The notes: generated by a model not told the origin, from the letters alone. DNA of 64,000 bases from Alphaproteobacteria bacterium (GCA_030148665.1 JASBSZ010000004.1:1-64000), one strand, 5' to 3'; shown: positions 26,428-35,810, counted from the stretch's first letter. Numbers and translations are program-made.

Positions 26428-28182
26428 TCACTGCTTGTAGTCGCTCATCACGCAGTCGGCGATGGCCTCGCGGGTGATCACCCCGACCACGTTTTCCGCC
26501 CGCGGCACGCCGTCACCGCGCACCACCAGCTCGACATCGTGACCACGGGAAACCATGCGGCTGAGGATGGTTTCCAGCAGGTTGTCCTCGCGCGCCAGCC
26601 CGATCGGGCGCTTGACCGGGGTCAGGGCCAGGCTGTTGTCCTGCGGATCCACCGCGACGACTCCGTGAATGTGGCGCCCGCGCGTGACGACGGCATAGAC
26701 GGCCTCGTGGACCGGGGTTTCCAGCGTCGCCGGGGCGGCGCGCAGGTCGTCCTCTTCGACGGTGGTGACGACCGGCATCATCACCTCGCGCGCCAGACGG
26801 ATCGGGAACATGTGGGTCTTCTGGTTCTGCGGGATGTTGTGCCCGCGCCGGGCCAGTTTCATCGTGTAGATGTTTTCGGCAACCAGCGCGCGCCGCACCC
26901 CGATCGCACAGGCCACCGCGATGATCGAGGCCACGGTGATGTTGTAGTCGCCCGTCATCTCGAAGATCATCATGATCGCGGTCATCGCCGCGCCGGTGCC
27001 CCCGCCGACCAGGGCCGCCATGCCGACCAGGGCGAATGTCACCGGCCCGAATCCCAGATGCGGCCACATCATGTCGAGCCCGGCCCCGAAGGCGCCGCCG
27101 AGCGTCGCCCCCATGAACAGCGAGGGCGAAAAGATCCCGCCCGAGGCCCCGGCCGCCAGGCTGACGGTGGTTGCGATCAGCTTGGCAAAGAACAGGATGA
27201 CCAGCAGCCAGAACACCGCCAGACCGTCATTCAGGATCGCCTGGATGGTGGCGTAACCGACGCCGGCGGTATGATACATGCCGGTCGTGCGCATCAGCAC
27301 ATAGAACAGGACGCCCAGGCCCAGCATGCCGATCGCGTTCTTGACATAGTCATTGACGGGAAATTCGTCGAAACGATCCTCGAGCCAGTGCAGCAGCCAC
27401 ACGAACAGCCATGACGCGACCCCGGCCATGATGCCGAGGATCGCATAAAGCGGCAGCGCATCCAGCGACATCGGAACGAACGGATCCGGCAGCGTATAGC
27501 TGGCCACCAGAAAGGCGGGCTCGTTGCCAAAGACCAGACGCCCGACATAGGTGGCCGAGCCGGTGGCCAGCACGACCGGCAGAAAGGTGCGCGCGCTGAA
27601 TTCGGGCAGCATCAGTTCGATTGCGAACAGCACCGCCCCCAGCGGCGTGTTGAAGGTGGCCGCAATACCGGCGCCCGCGCCCGCGGCAACCAGGGTGATC
27701 ACCTGCCAGTGGCGCAGATGCAGCCATTGTCCCAGGACCGAGCCGATGCCGCTGCCGATCTGGATGATCGGGCCTTCGCGGCCGACGGATGCGCCGGATC
27801 CGATCGACAGCGCCGATGCCAGCGACTTGATCACCACCACGGCGGGGCGGATCTTGCCGTTTCGGAAATAGATCGCATCCATCACCTCGGGCACGCCGTG
27901 GCCGCGCGCCTCGGGGGCAAATCGGTTGACCAGATAGACGACGACCGCGCCGCCGATGACCGGCGCCAGAATGACCCAGGCACCGAACGGGCTGGGTGGC
28001 GTGGGGATGTTGGCATCATAGGCGGCCGTGAACTGACCCAGGAAAAACACGTTGTGGATCAGCCCTATCAGCCAGCGCAGGAACACCGCTCCGAAACCCG
28101 TCACCACACCGATCACCAGCGCGATCAGCGAAAGGGTGATGAGGTTGACTTGCCGGTTGTAAGCTGGCTCTTGCTGTGGCAT
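26428..28182 (-). CDS. ClC-family chloride channel/transporter with CBS domains
   Basis: A 584-residue integral membrane protein with about a dozen membrane helices and two CBS domains after about residue 430 (MMPVVTTVEEDDL, HEAVYAVVTRGRHIHGVV). Selectivity elements are GREGPIIQIGS (with the gating glutamate), GGIFSPSLF and, in place of the usual GSGIP, GHGVP. In the helix corresponding to the E. coli inner proton-path glutamate (IIEEMRP) this protein reads AIELMLP, so the second glutamate appears to be leucine. Such replacement would fit a channel or uncoupled transporter, but this rests on my alignment by eye. The start at 28182 is MPQQEP. Confidence 0.9.
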   Translation of the reverse strand: MPQQEPAYNRQVNLITLSLIALVIGVVTGFGAVFLRWLIGLIHNVFFLGQFTAAYDANIPTPPSPFGAWVILAPVIGGAVVVYLVNRFAPEARGHGVPEVMDAIYFRNGKIRPAVVVIKSLASALSIGSGASVGREGPIIQIGSGIGSVLGQWLHLRHWQVITLVAAGAGAGIAATFNTPLGAVLFAIELMLPEFSARTFLPVVLATGSATYVGRLVFGNEPAFLVASYTLPDPFVPMSLDALPLYAILGIMAGVASWLFVWLLHWLEDRFDEFPVNDYVKNAIGMLGLGVLFYVLMRTTGMYHTAGVGYATIQAILNDGLAVFWLLVILFFAKLIATTVSLAAGASGGIFSPSLFMGATLGGAFGAGLDMMWPHLGFGPVTFALVGMAALVGGGTGAAMTAIMMIFEMTGDYNITVASIIAVACAIGVRRALVAENIYTMKLARRGHNIPQNQKTHMFPIRLAREVMMPVVTTVEEDDLRAAPATLETPVHEAVYAVVTRGRHIHGVVAVDPQDNSLALTPVKRPIGLAREDNLLETILSRMVSRGHDVELVVRGDGVPRAENVVGVITREAIADCVMSDYKQ

Positions 28183-28347
28183 TGCAATATCCCGAATCCA
28201 AGTGGCACCTGACGCGCATGGCCCCCGTTCGTCCCCGCCGGGCAATTACCGCCGCGGCGATCCACGGGCACCGGAGAGGAAAATGCCCCATCCCGTGCGC
28301 AGTGCCGCTTTGCAACGAAAACGATCGGAAAACAAGGGCTCTTGAAC

Positions 28348-28914
28348 ATGACCAAGGCAAGGAGATCGTATCGTGCCGTCAGCAGGCGCCGCATCAGGAA
28401 TGTGGCCATGGGCATCGTCGCAACCCTGCTGGTCATCGGGGCCTATGCGTGGTTTCTCGATGCGCAGGAAAGCCGCGTGCGCAGCTATCTCGCGCAACTG
28501 CGACAAAGTGACCCGAACGCCTATCTGACCCGGATCAAGCAGATTGCCGGTTTCCAGCGCTACCTCGCGGAATTCCGCATCATCGAGGGGTTCGACCGCC
28601 CGCGTTCATCGGCGCCCTCGTTCCTGCTGGGCCGCTGGGCATTGTTCCCCGAGCCCAAGCGGGTGTCGGACAAGTTTGTCACGAACGAATGCGACTACCC
28701 TCTCCTGTTCGAGAATGGCCGCATCACCCTGCCGGGCGACAACGCGCCGCGCGAACCTGTCACCTATCAGATCACGGGACAGACACTTGCGGTGATGCTG
28801 CCCGACGGCAAGGAAATGCCCATCGCGCTGGTCAGCTATGGGGTCAACCTGCATCATCTCGAACTCGTCCTGCCGGGCAAGACGCAGAAGCTCTATGGCT
28901 ACGCCTGCAAATAG
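28348..28914 (+). CDS. Hypothetical membrane-anchored protein
   Basis: A 188-residue protein I do not recognise. A basic N-terminus (TKARRSYRAVSRRRIR) is followed by one transmembrane helix at about 20-40, and the rest is hydrophilic and probably periplasmic, with segments GRWALFPEPKRVSDKFV, NECDYPLLFENGRITLPG and a final YGYACK. The two cysteines, in NECDYP and at the end, could form a disulfide. It is divergent from the ClC gene, and the FAD oxidase gene follows 40 bp downstream. Start ATG 28348 has AAGGGCTC upstream. Confidence 0.7.
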   Translation: MTKARRSYRAVSRRRIRNVAMGIVATLLVIGAYAWFLDAQESRVRSYLAQLRQSDPNAYLTRIKQIAGFQRYLAEFRIIEGFDRPRSSAPSFLLGRWALFPEPKRVSDKFVTNECDYPLLFENGRITLPGDNAPREPVTYQITGQTLAVMLPDGKEMPIALVSYGVNLHHLELVLPGKTQKLYGYACK

Positions 28915-28954
28915 GCGGGGCGGGCGAAAAGGGACACAGGAAAAGGAGACCCGG

Positions 28955-30328
28955 ATGGAGCGCACCGAAACCCTGGCCGAACTTGGCGCCCTGCTGGGCG
29001 CGCGTCTTGTCACCTCGGGGTCCGACCTCGACCTGCATGGCCGCAACGAAACCCATTTCCCCTTCATGCCGCCCGACGCGGTGGCCTATCCCGAAACCAC
29101 TGACGAGGTCGCTGCCATCGCGCGCATCTGTCATGCCCATGACTGCCCGATGATCGCCTGGGGCACGGGCACCTCGCTGGAGGGCCATTCCATCGCCCCG
29201 CGGGGTGGCGTGACCGTCGATTTCAGCCGCATGAACCGGGTTGTCGAGGTCAATGCCGAGGATATGGATGTGACCGTCCAGCCCGGCGTCACCCGCGAGC
29301 AGCTGAATACCGAGCTGCGGGCGACGGGGCTGTTCTTTCCGGTCGACCCCGGCGCCAATGCCAGCCTCGGCGGCATGGCCTCGACACGCGCGAGCGGCAC
29401 CACCGCGGTGCGTTACGGCACCATGCGCGACAATGTGCTGGGCCTCACCGTGGTGCTGGCCGACGGGCAGATCATCCACACCGGCACGCGCGCGCGCAAG
29501 ACATCGGCGGGCTATGACCTGACAGCGCTGTTCGTCGGCGCCGAGGGCACCCTTGGCCTGATCACCGAGCTGACGCTGCGCCTGCACGGCCAGCCCGAGG
29601 CGGTTTCGGCCAGCATCTGCGCGTTTGACGATTTCCAGGCCGCCGTGGACACCGTCATCGCCACCATCCAGATGGGTATTCCGATGGCCCGCATCGAATT
29701 CGTGGACGAGGCCACCGCGCGCGCATTCAACACCTATTCCAACGCCGATATGCCGGAAAAGCCGCATCTGCTGGTCGAATTTCACGGCTCGGACAGCGCG
29801 GTTGCCGAACAGGCCGAACGCTTTGGCGAGATCGTCGCCGACATGGGCGGCAGCGATTTCAAATGGGCCACAAGGCAAGAGGATCGCAACGCCCTGTGGA
29901 AGATGCGCCACAACGCCTATTACGCGGCGCTCTCGCTGCGGCCCGGCGCGACCGCCGTTGTCACCGATATCTGCGTGCCGATTTCCCGCCTTGCCCAGGC
30001 GGTTGCCGAGACCCGCGCCGACATTGCCGCCAGCGGCATCCCCGGCCCGATCCTTGGCCATGTGGGCGACGGAAATTTCCACGCGGTGCTGTTGATCGAG
30101 CCCGGCAATGACGCCGAAAAGGAAAAGGCCATCGCGCTCAGCCACCGCATGGCCGAACGCGCGCTGAAGATGGGCGGCACCATCACCGGCGAGCACGGCA
30201 TCGGCATGGGCAAGCTGTCATTGATGGAGCGCGAACACGGCCCCGCATGGCAGGTGATGGGCAACCTCAAGCGCGCGCTCGACCCCAAGGGCCTGATGAA
30301 CCCCGGCAAGATGGTGCCCCCCGCCTGA
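28955..30328 (+). CDS. FAD-linked 2-hydroxyacid dehydrogenase (D-lactate dehydrogenase/GlcD-like)
   Basis: A 457-residue flavoprotein of the D-lactate/glycolate dehydrogenase type, expected to oxidise a 2-hydroxyacid and hand electrons to cytochrome c or quinone. The PCMH FAD-binding domain (residues about 35-215) includes MIAWGTGTSLEGH, GANASLGGMASTRASG and VGAEGTLGLITELTL. The C-terminal FAD-oxidase domain ends with HVGDGNFHAVLL and GEHGIGMGKLSLMEREHG. AAAAGGAGAC precedes the ATG. It lies convergent with the ThDP enzyme gene, a possible metabolic neighbour. The exact substrate is not known. Confidence 0.88.
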   Translation: MERTETLAELGALLGARLVTSGSDLDLHGRNETHFPFMPPDAVAYPETTDEVAAIARICHAHDCPMIAWGTGTSLEGHSIAPRGGVTVDFSRMNRVVEVNAEDMDVTVQPGVTREQLNTELRATGLFFPVDPGANASLGGMASTRASGTTAVRYGTMRDNVLGLTVVLADGQIIHTGTRARKTSAGYDLTALFVGAEGTLGLITELTLRLHGQPEAVSASICAFDDFQAAVDTVIATIQMGIPMARIEFVDEATARAFNTYSNADMPEKPHLLVEFHGSDSAVAEQAERFGEIVADMGGSDFKWATRQEDRNALWKMRHNAYYAALSLRPGATAVVTDICVPISRLAQAVAETRADIAASGIPGPILGHVGDGNFHAVLLIEPGNDAEKEKAIALSHRMAERALKMGGTITGEHGIGMGKLSLMEREHGPAWQVMGNLKRALDPKGLMNPGKMVPPA

Positions 30329-30400
30329 AAGGGCACAACGCCGTGGCCCGGATGACCGCGCCGATCCTTCAAATGTGCCGTGACCCCGATGCGGGCGCGG

Positions 30401-32152
30401 TCAGGAGCCCGGCTCCTGGTGCATGTCCTTGAACTCCTGCAGGCCGGGTGCCATCAGGTGCAGGTTCGGATCGACATCGACATGGATCACGGCCGGCTTG
30501 CCGGATTCGAGGCTGCGCCGCAGGGCGTCGTCCAGCTCGTTCGGATCGGACACCCTTTCCCCGTGACATCCCATCGCCTCGGCAACCTTGTCGAACGCGA
30601 TTTCGTCGAAATCGGCGTTGATGGTGCCCTTCTGCCCTGTCCCGATGACGGGTCGCAACATGCCCAAGCCGATCGACTGGGTCAGCTTGACCATGCCCCA
30701 CTGCCTGTCGCACAGCACCATGTAGATGACAGGCAGACCGTGGCGCGCCGCGGTTTCCAGTTCCTGAACATGAAACGCCATCGCTCCGTCGCCGATGATA
30801 CAGACAACATGTGAATCGGGCCTTGCGATCTGCGCGCCCAGGGCCTGGGCCACCCCTGCCCCCAACATTCCGAACTTGAAGGTGGACAGACAGCCGTCGG
30901 GGCGGTTGATCTCCGAGAAAAAGCTGGCCCAGACAGCGGTATTGCCGCCATCGAACACCATGACCGCATCATCCCCCATGACCCGTCGGCAGGCCACGGG
31001 CACCTGCGAGCTGTGCATGGGAACGGCCGGATTTTCCAGCGCCATGTCGAACTGGGCCCTGATCTGGCCTGCCGCCTCGGCCAGCTCGTCCGCGCGCGCC
31101 CGGTTGGCCCGCAGGCGGGAATCGTCGGGCGGCGACTGCGTCAGCCTGGCCGCAAGCGCCGACAGGAATGCCCCCGCATCGGCGACAATGGCCATCTCGG
31201 CCGCCTTGTTCAGGCCCAGATTCTGTTCATCCACATCGACCTGAATCATCCTTTGCGATTCAGGCCGGCCCCAATAGGGCGGCTTGCCCCACCAATCGGT
31301 TTCGCCAAGACGCCCGCCGACGACCAGCACCAGATCGGCCTCGGATCTCGCCCGGTTGACCGGCTGCATCGCCCAGATGGGCAACAGTTGCGGGTGGTTG
31401 TCGGGCATGACTCCGCGCGCGGCCCAGCTGGTGGTGACGGTTGCCCCGAGGGCCTCGGCCACATCCACGAGCGCGGCTGACGCGCCCGCATGCAGGACGC
31501 CGCTGCCCGCATGGACATGCGGCCGCTGGGCCTGGCACAGCAATTCGGCAACGCGGTCGATCTGATCCGCCGTCGGCGCGACCGGCTCGGTACGGCGATA
31601 GGCGGCGGGCGGGCGCAGATCGACGTTATCGGCCTCGAACACGCCGTTCATCACCGTTTCGGGCACGTCCAGATGGACGACACCGGGCCGCCCGGCCCAG
31701 CTGATGCGCAGCGCTCGACGAAACATCTCGGGAAGGCGGTCAAAGGAAGGTACCGTGCCGCTCCACTTGGTCATCGCGCGGGTCACGCCCGTCTGGTTGA
31801 AATACTGGTAGGTGCCGCCCCTGTCGGGATAGGCGATCTGGGGACGGCGACTGGAGGTGATGACCAGCACGCGGTTGCCTTCGCCGTTCTCGACCGCGAT
31901 GCCCGGCAGGATATTGGCAACACCCGGCCCGTTCGAGGCCATGCAGACGCCCAGCCTGCCCGTCAGCCGCGCATAGGCGCCCGCCATATGGGCTGCGCTG
32001 GTTTCATGGCGCGGCGACACCAGCCGGATACCGTGTTTTTCGAAACTTGCAAAGAAACCCATATAGGTGCCGTCCACGATTCCGAACACGACCTCCACAC
32101 CCTCGGCCGCCAGCATCCGGGCCAGCACCTCTCCTCCGACGAATTGTCCCAT
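30401..32152 (-). CDS. Thiamine diphosphate-dependent acetolactate-synthase-like enzyme
   Basis: A 583-residue ThDP enzyme with the three-domain layout of acetolactate synthase and 2-oxoacid decarboxylases. The catalytic glutamate is in PRHETSAAHMAGAYAR, the middle domain covers about 195-330, and the cofactor motif starts GDGAMAFHVQELETAARHG. The normally conserved Asn-Asn that closes this motif is replaced by CDRQWG. The start at 32152 (MGQFVG) follows GGAGAGGGAG; an earlier ATG is possible. It lies 23 bp downstream of the TetR gene, probably in one transcript, and faces the FAD hydroxyacid dehydrogenase gene. Substrate unknown; candidate activities are a decarboxylase or a carboligase. Confidence 0.85.
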   Translation of the reverse strand: MGQFVGGEVLARMLAAEGVEVVFGIVDGTYMGFFASFEKHGIRLVSPRHETSAAHMAGAYARLTGRLGVCMASNGPGVANILPGIAVENGEGNRVLVITSSRRPQIAYPDRGGTYQYFNQTGVTRAMTKWSGTVPSFDRLPEMFRRALRISWAGRPGVVHLDVPETVMNGVFEADNVDLRPPAAYRRTEPVAPTADQIDRVAELLCQAQRPHVHAGSGVLHAGASAALVDVAEALGATVTTSWAARGVMPDNHPQLLPIWAMQPVNRARSEADLVLVVGGRLGETDWWGKPPYWGRPESQRMIQVDVDEQNLGLNKAAEMAIVADAGAFLSALAARLTQSPPDDSRLRANRARADELAEAAGQIRAQFDMALENPAVPMHSSQVPVACRRVMGDDAVMVFDGGNTAVWASFFSEINRPDGCLSTFKFGMLGAGVAQALGAQIARPDSHVVCIIGDGAMAFHVQELETAARHGLPVIYMVLCDRQWGMVKLTQSIGLGMLRPVIGTGQKGTINADFDEIAFDKVAEAMGCHGERVSDPNELDDALRRSLESGKPAVIHVDVDPNLHLMAPGLQEFKDMHQEPGS

Positions 32153-32175
32153 CCTGTCGCTCCCTCTCCTGTCAG

Positions 32176-32868
32176 TCATCGCTTGTTCACCGGGTCCTGC
32201 CCCTCGCACGCCCCGTTCCCCAGATTGGCGGCAAATCCCGCCTCGCAGAAATCCAGGAGGTATTCCTCGATGGTTTCGATATCCTGAGGGGCCGACAATG
32301 CCTCGATCCGCCAGCGCGACGCGCAGATGGCCAGCATCGACGACACCATGAAAACAAAACTCGCCCCGATGGCCCCGCGCGGCGCCTGCGGCAGGATCCG
32401 GGCGATCCGGTCCAGAAAGAGGTTTGCCGTCGGGTCAAAGCAGGCCTGGGTGATCTCGCGCCAGCGCTCGTCCGCCGAGGCGATGGCCACAAGCCGTCCA
32501 TAGGCCCGCCATTGCGGCTGGCCCTGATAGGTCAGGCGCAGAAACGGCAGAACGAAACAGGCAATGACGCCGCGCAGGTCGTCCCGGCCCGATCGGACCA
32601 GGGCCTCGAGCGCCTCTTCGCGCAGGCGCGCCAGCTCGTCGGCCCGGCGTGCGATGACGGTAAAGAACAGCTCTTCCTTGCTGCCGCCATGATGGGCGAC
32701 CAGCCCCACCGGCACCCCGGCCCGCGCGGCGATGTCGCGGATCGAGGCCCCGTCAAAGCCGCGCTCGGCAAACAGGAATTCGGCCGCATCGAGAATCGTC
32801 TCGCGGGTCCTGACGGCGCGCTTGCTGGGCGCTCGTTGCCTCGGTTTCTTGCGCAGATCAAGGTCCAT
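32176..32868 (-). CDS. TetR-family transcriptional regulator
   Basis: A 230-residue repressor. The N-terminal helix-turn-helix (about residues 20-65) contains RETILDAAEFLFAERGFDGASIRDIAARAGV and ends near GLVAHHGGSKEELFF. The C-terminal ligand domain is helical. It is divergent from the transporter operon at 33070, and a palindrome in the gap is a likely operator for both directions. The ThDP enzyme gene follows it by 23 bp, so the repressor probably controls a catabolic unit on both strands. Confidence 0.92.
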   Translation of the reverse strand: MDLDLRKKPRQRAPSKRAVRTRETILDAAEFLFAERGFDGASIRDIAARAGVPVGLVAHHGGSKEELFFTVIARRADELARLREEALEALVRSGRDDLRGVIACFVLPFLRLTYQGQPQWRAYGRLVAIASADERWREITQACFDPTANLFLDRIARILPQAPRGAIGASFVFMVSSMLAICASRWRIEALSAPQDIETIEEYLLDFCEAGFAANLGNGACEGQDPVNKR

Positions 32869-32889
32869 CAGAAAATATCTTGTCTTATT

Positions 32890-32905
32890 TTGTACGATCG
32901 TTCAA
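32890..32905. promoter_or_regulatory. Candidate TetR operator palindrome
   Basis: TTGTACGATCGTTCAA is a 16-bp palindrome with a single mismatched pair, 22 bp upstream of the TetR start and within an AT-rich stretch. TACGATCGT cores are common in TetR-family operators. Position between divergent genes suggests autorepression and control of the transporter operon. Confidence 0.65.
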
Positions 32906-33069
32906 TCTAATGACCATGCGCCAGCAAAGTCAAGTTGCCCAGCCCGACCACCGCCCCTGCGCGCGAGATGGCTGCAAATGGCCCCTCGGGCCGCCCGATC
33001 CGGCCGCCCGGGTGACAACGTCGGATGGGCTGCCATCGGGTGAACCGGGCCAGCGGGAGGAATGATCAC

Positions 33070-33972
33070 ATGAAGGACCTCGACCAGATCCTCCTGAATT
33101 TCAGCCCGTCCGGCCTGATGCTGTTGAACGCAATCCTGGCGATCGTGATGTTTTCCATCGCGCTGGATCTGAAGATCGGCGATTTTCACCGCATCGCCCG
33201 CGCGCCCAGGCCGCTGCTGACGGGAATGTTTTCCCAGTTCGTGGTGCTCCCGGCCCTGACCTATGTGCTGGTGCTGGTCGTGCAACCGCGCGCATCCATC
33301 GCGCTGGGGCTGATCCTCGTTGCCGCGTGCCCGGGCGGCAACATTTCCAATTTCATCACCCACCGCGCGGGCGGCAACACGGCCCTGTCGGTTTCGATGA
33401 CGGCCTTCGCAACGGCTGCCGCCATTCTTGTCACCCCTCTCAACATCGCCTTCTGGGGCAGCCTCTATGGGCCTTCGCGAAAGATCCTGCACGAAACGGC
33501 CATCGACCCGGTGCAGATCGCGATCACTGTCGGTTTGATGCTGGTCCTGCCCCTGATCCTGGGCATATTGCTGAACACCCGCCGGCCCGAGTTGGCCGAC
33601 CGGATGCGCCGGCCCATGCAGAACCTGTCGATGCTGATCTTCATTGCCTTCATCGTGCTGGCCCTTGCCGCGAACTGGGGCTTCTTTCTGGACTATGTCC
33701 ATTATGTCGCGCTGCTGGTCATCCTGCATAACGCGCTTGCCTATGCCGGCGGGTATGTGACGGCAACGCTGGCGCGGCTTTCGCCCTATGACCGGCGCGC
33801 CGTCACGATCGAGACCGGCATCCAGAACTCGGGCCTGGGGCTGATCCTGATATTCGCCTTTTTCGGCGGCCTTGGCGGCATGGCGGTGGTGGCGGCGTTC
33901 TGGGGAATCTGGCACGCTGTTTCGGGACTTGCGCTGGCGGCGCTGATGTCGCGCAAGCCGGCCGCAAGATGA
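33070..33972 (+). CDS. Bile acid:sodium symporter (BASS) family transporter
   Basis: A 300-residue membrane protein with nine or ten hydrophobic helices. BASS features include MFSIALDLKIGDF, AACPGGNISNFITHRAGGN in the sodium-binding crossover and ETGIQNSGLGLILI. In bacteria such carriers import organic anions (2-oxoacids, bile acids, pantoate and others), so the name does not fix the substrate. GGGAGGA precedes the ATG at 33070. The next gene overlaps its end by four bases (ATGA), so the transporter and the two dehydrogenases form one operon. Confidence 0.88.
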   Translation: MKDLDQILLNFSPSGLMLLNAILAIVMFSIALDLKIGDFHRIARAPRPLLTGMFSQFVVLPALTYVLVLVVQPRASIALGLILVAACPGGNISNFITHRAGGNTALSVSMTAFATAAAILVTPLNIAFWGSLYGPSRKILHETAIDPVQIAITVGLMLVLPLILGILLNTRRPELADRMRRPMQNLSMLIFIAFIVLALAANWGFFLDYVHYVALLVILHNALAYAGGYVTATLARLSPYDRRAVTIETGIQNSGLGLILIFAFFGGLGGMAVVAAFWGIWHAVSGLALAALMSRKPAAR

Positions 33973-34898
33973 GCCGCGTCCTGATCACCGGCGCGGCGGG
34001 GGCTGTCGGCCGCGCCCTTGTCGACGAGCTGGCCGCCGGAGATCACGATGTCATCGCAACCGACCTGCACGCACCCGATCCCCTGCCCGAAGGGATCCGT
34101 TTCGTGCCGCTCGACGTGCGCGGGCACGACCCTGATCGGGTGATCGGCGCCGAAAGGCCCGAGGTGGTCATCCATCTGGCCTCGATCCTGTCCCCGACCA
34201 CGCGGGAATTTGCCCATCAGGTGGATGTGACCGGATCGCAAAACGTGCTCGACGCCTGCATCCGCCACGGTGTGAAACGCCTTGTCGTCACCTCATCCGG
34301 GGCGGCCTATGGCTATCACGCAGACAACCCCACCCCCTTGCGCGAAACCGATCCCCTTCGCGGCAATGCCGAATTCGCCTATGCCGACCACAAGCGGCGG
34401 GTGGAAGAAATGCTCGACCGCGCGCGCGCAACCCATCCCGAGCTGGAACAGGTCGTCCTGCGCGTCGGCACGGTGCTGGGCGCGGGCCTGGAAAACCAGA
34501 TCACCGCCCTGTTTCACAAGCCGCGCCTGCTGGCCATTCGCGGCAGCGACAGCCCCTTCGTGTTCATCTGGACGCGCGATCTGGCCCGCATCCTGGAACG
34601 CGCCATATCCGATGGCCCGGCCGGCATTTACAACGTCGCCGGAGATGGCGCCATGACCATCGGCGAAATCGCCAGGGTGTTGAACAAGCCGGTGCTGCGC
34701 CTGCCGGCATGGCTGGTAAAACTGGCGCTGGCAATCGCACACCCGCTGCATCTGTCGCGCCATGGGCCAGAGCAGGTCGGATTCCTGCAATATCGACCCG
34801 TTCTGGACAACAGCGCGCTCAAGGCCGAATTCGGATACACACCGGAACTGACCAGCGCCGAGGTTTTCGATCTGTGGCGCAGGGCGGCAGGTCTGTAA
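33969..34898 (+). CDS. NAD-dependent epimerase/dehydratase (extended SDR)
   Basis: A 309-residue extended short-chain dehydrogenase. The N-terminal nucleotide-binding motif is ITGAAGAVGRALVDELA, and the segment HLASILSP follows. The active-site region has SSGAAYGYH and a tyrosine-lysine pair in FAYADHKRRVE (YxxxK). The C-terminal part holds the substrate pocket. Overlap with the transporter stop indicates coupled translation. Sugar epimerase activity is not implied; homologues include carbonyl reductases and hydroxyacid enzymes. Confidence 0.85.
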   Translation: MSRVLITGAAGAVGRALVDELAAGDHDVIATDLHAPDPLPEGIRFVPLDVRGHDPDRVIGAERPEVVIHLASILSPTTREFAHQVDVTGSQNVLDACIRHGVKRLVVTSSGAAYGYHADNPTPLRETDPLRGNAEFAYADHKRRVEEMLDRARATHPELEQVVLRVGTVLGAGLENQITALFHKPRLLAIRGSDSPFVFIWTRDLARILERAISDGPAGIYNVAGDGAMTIGEIARVLNKPVLRLPAWLVKLALAIAHPLHLSRHGPEQVGFLQYRPVLDNSALKAEFGYTPELTSAEVFDLWRRAAGL

Positions 34899-34916
34899 CG
34901 ACATGACAATGTAGCG

Positions 34917-35717
34917 ATGCCCATGAAACCATCCGACAGGAAAACGCCCGGACAGAAAACCGCCGTGATCACCGGCGGCGCCGGGGGGCTGGGACAGGCA
35001 CTGGATGACGTGCTGCGGCGCGAGGGATGGTTCACGGTGCTGGTCGATCTGCCCGGCGCGGCGCTGGATCGGCTCGACCCCATCCCAGGGCGCATGGTTC
35101 TGGGATGCGATCTGACCGACGCGCCGGCCATGCGGGCGCTGTGTGACGAAATCCGAACGGCGCGACCCTCGATCGATCTGGTGATATACAATGCCGGCAT
35201 CACCCAGATCGGCGCCTTTGCCGATACCCCCGCGACCGTTCACCGCGACGTGTTCGAGATCAACTATTTCGCGGCGGTGAACATGGCCCGCGAATTCCTG
35301 ACCGACATCCGCGCATCCCGCGGAACGCATCTTGCGATATCCTCGGTAGCAGGATTCGCACCGCTCGTGAACCGCACGGCCTACGCGGCCAGCAAGCACG
35401 CGCTCGAAGGTTTCTTCAAGTCGCTGCGCATCGAAGAGCGCCCGCACGGGGTTTCCTGCCTCATCTGCGCCCCCAGCTTTGTCGCCACCAACACGGGCAA
35501 CCCCGAGACCCGCCCCGGAGGCATCGCAAGGCCGGGTTCCGCAAGTGACGGGATCGACTACATGTCCCCGGAAAAGGCGGCGCAGATCATCATGCGCGGA
35601 TATCGACGCCGCCAGCCGTTCATACCTGTGGGGCGCGTGGCCCGCCTGTCATACCTGATCAACCGCCTCTCGCCGGGGCTGTTTGCTTGGATCATGCGCA
35701 GGCAGTTGAGACGCTGA
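34917..35717 (+). CDS. Short-chain dehydrogenase/reductase
   Basis: A 266-residue classical SDR. Cofactor motif VITGGAGGLGQALDDVL, NAG in IYNAGITQIG, catalytic Ser in ISSVAGFAPL and the YxxxK in YAASKHALEG are present. The C-terminal portion has a hydrophobic stretch (LSYLINRLSPGLFAWIM) that might attach it to the membrane. It ends the operon with the BASS transporter and the extended SDR; a GC-rich hairpin follows. Substrate unknown. Confidence 0.87.
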   Translation: MPMKPSDRKTPGQKTAVITGGAGGLGQALDDVLRREGWFTVLVDLPGAALDRLDPIPGRMVLGCDLTDAPAMRALCDEIRTARPSIDLVIYNAGITQIGAFADTPATVHRDVFEINYFAAVNMAREFLTDIRASRGTHLAISSVAGFAPLVNRTAYAASKHALEGFFKSLRIEERPHGVSCLICAPSFVATNTGNPETRPGGIARPGSASDGIDYMSPEKAAQIIMRGYRRRQPFIPVGRVARLSYLINRLSPGLFAWIMRRQLRR

Positions 35718-35719
35718 CC

Positions 35720-35740
35720 CCCCGCGCCGGTCGCGGGGTT
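35720..35740 (+). terminator. Possible weak terminator after the SDR gene
   Basis: A perfect seven-pair stem, CCCCGCG at 35720-35726 and CGCGGGG at 35732-35738, with a five-base loop, lies directly after the SDR stop. Only two T residues follow, so termination may be weak or need Rho. Confidence 0.45.
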
Positions 35741-35810
35741 GCGGCCTGGTGACTGCATTGCGTGTCTGTCGTCCGGGTTCGGGTTCCCACGAAAAGATTC
35801 CCCTCGGTTG

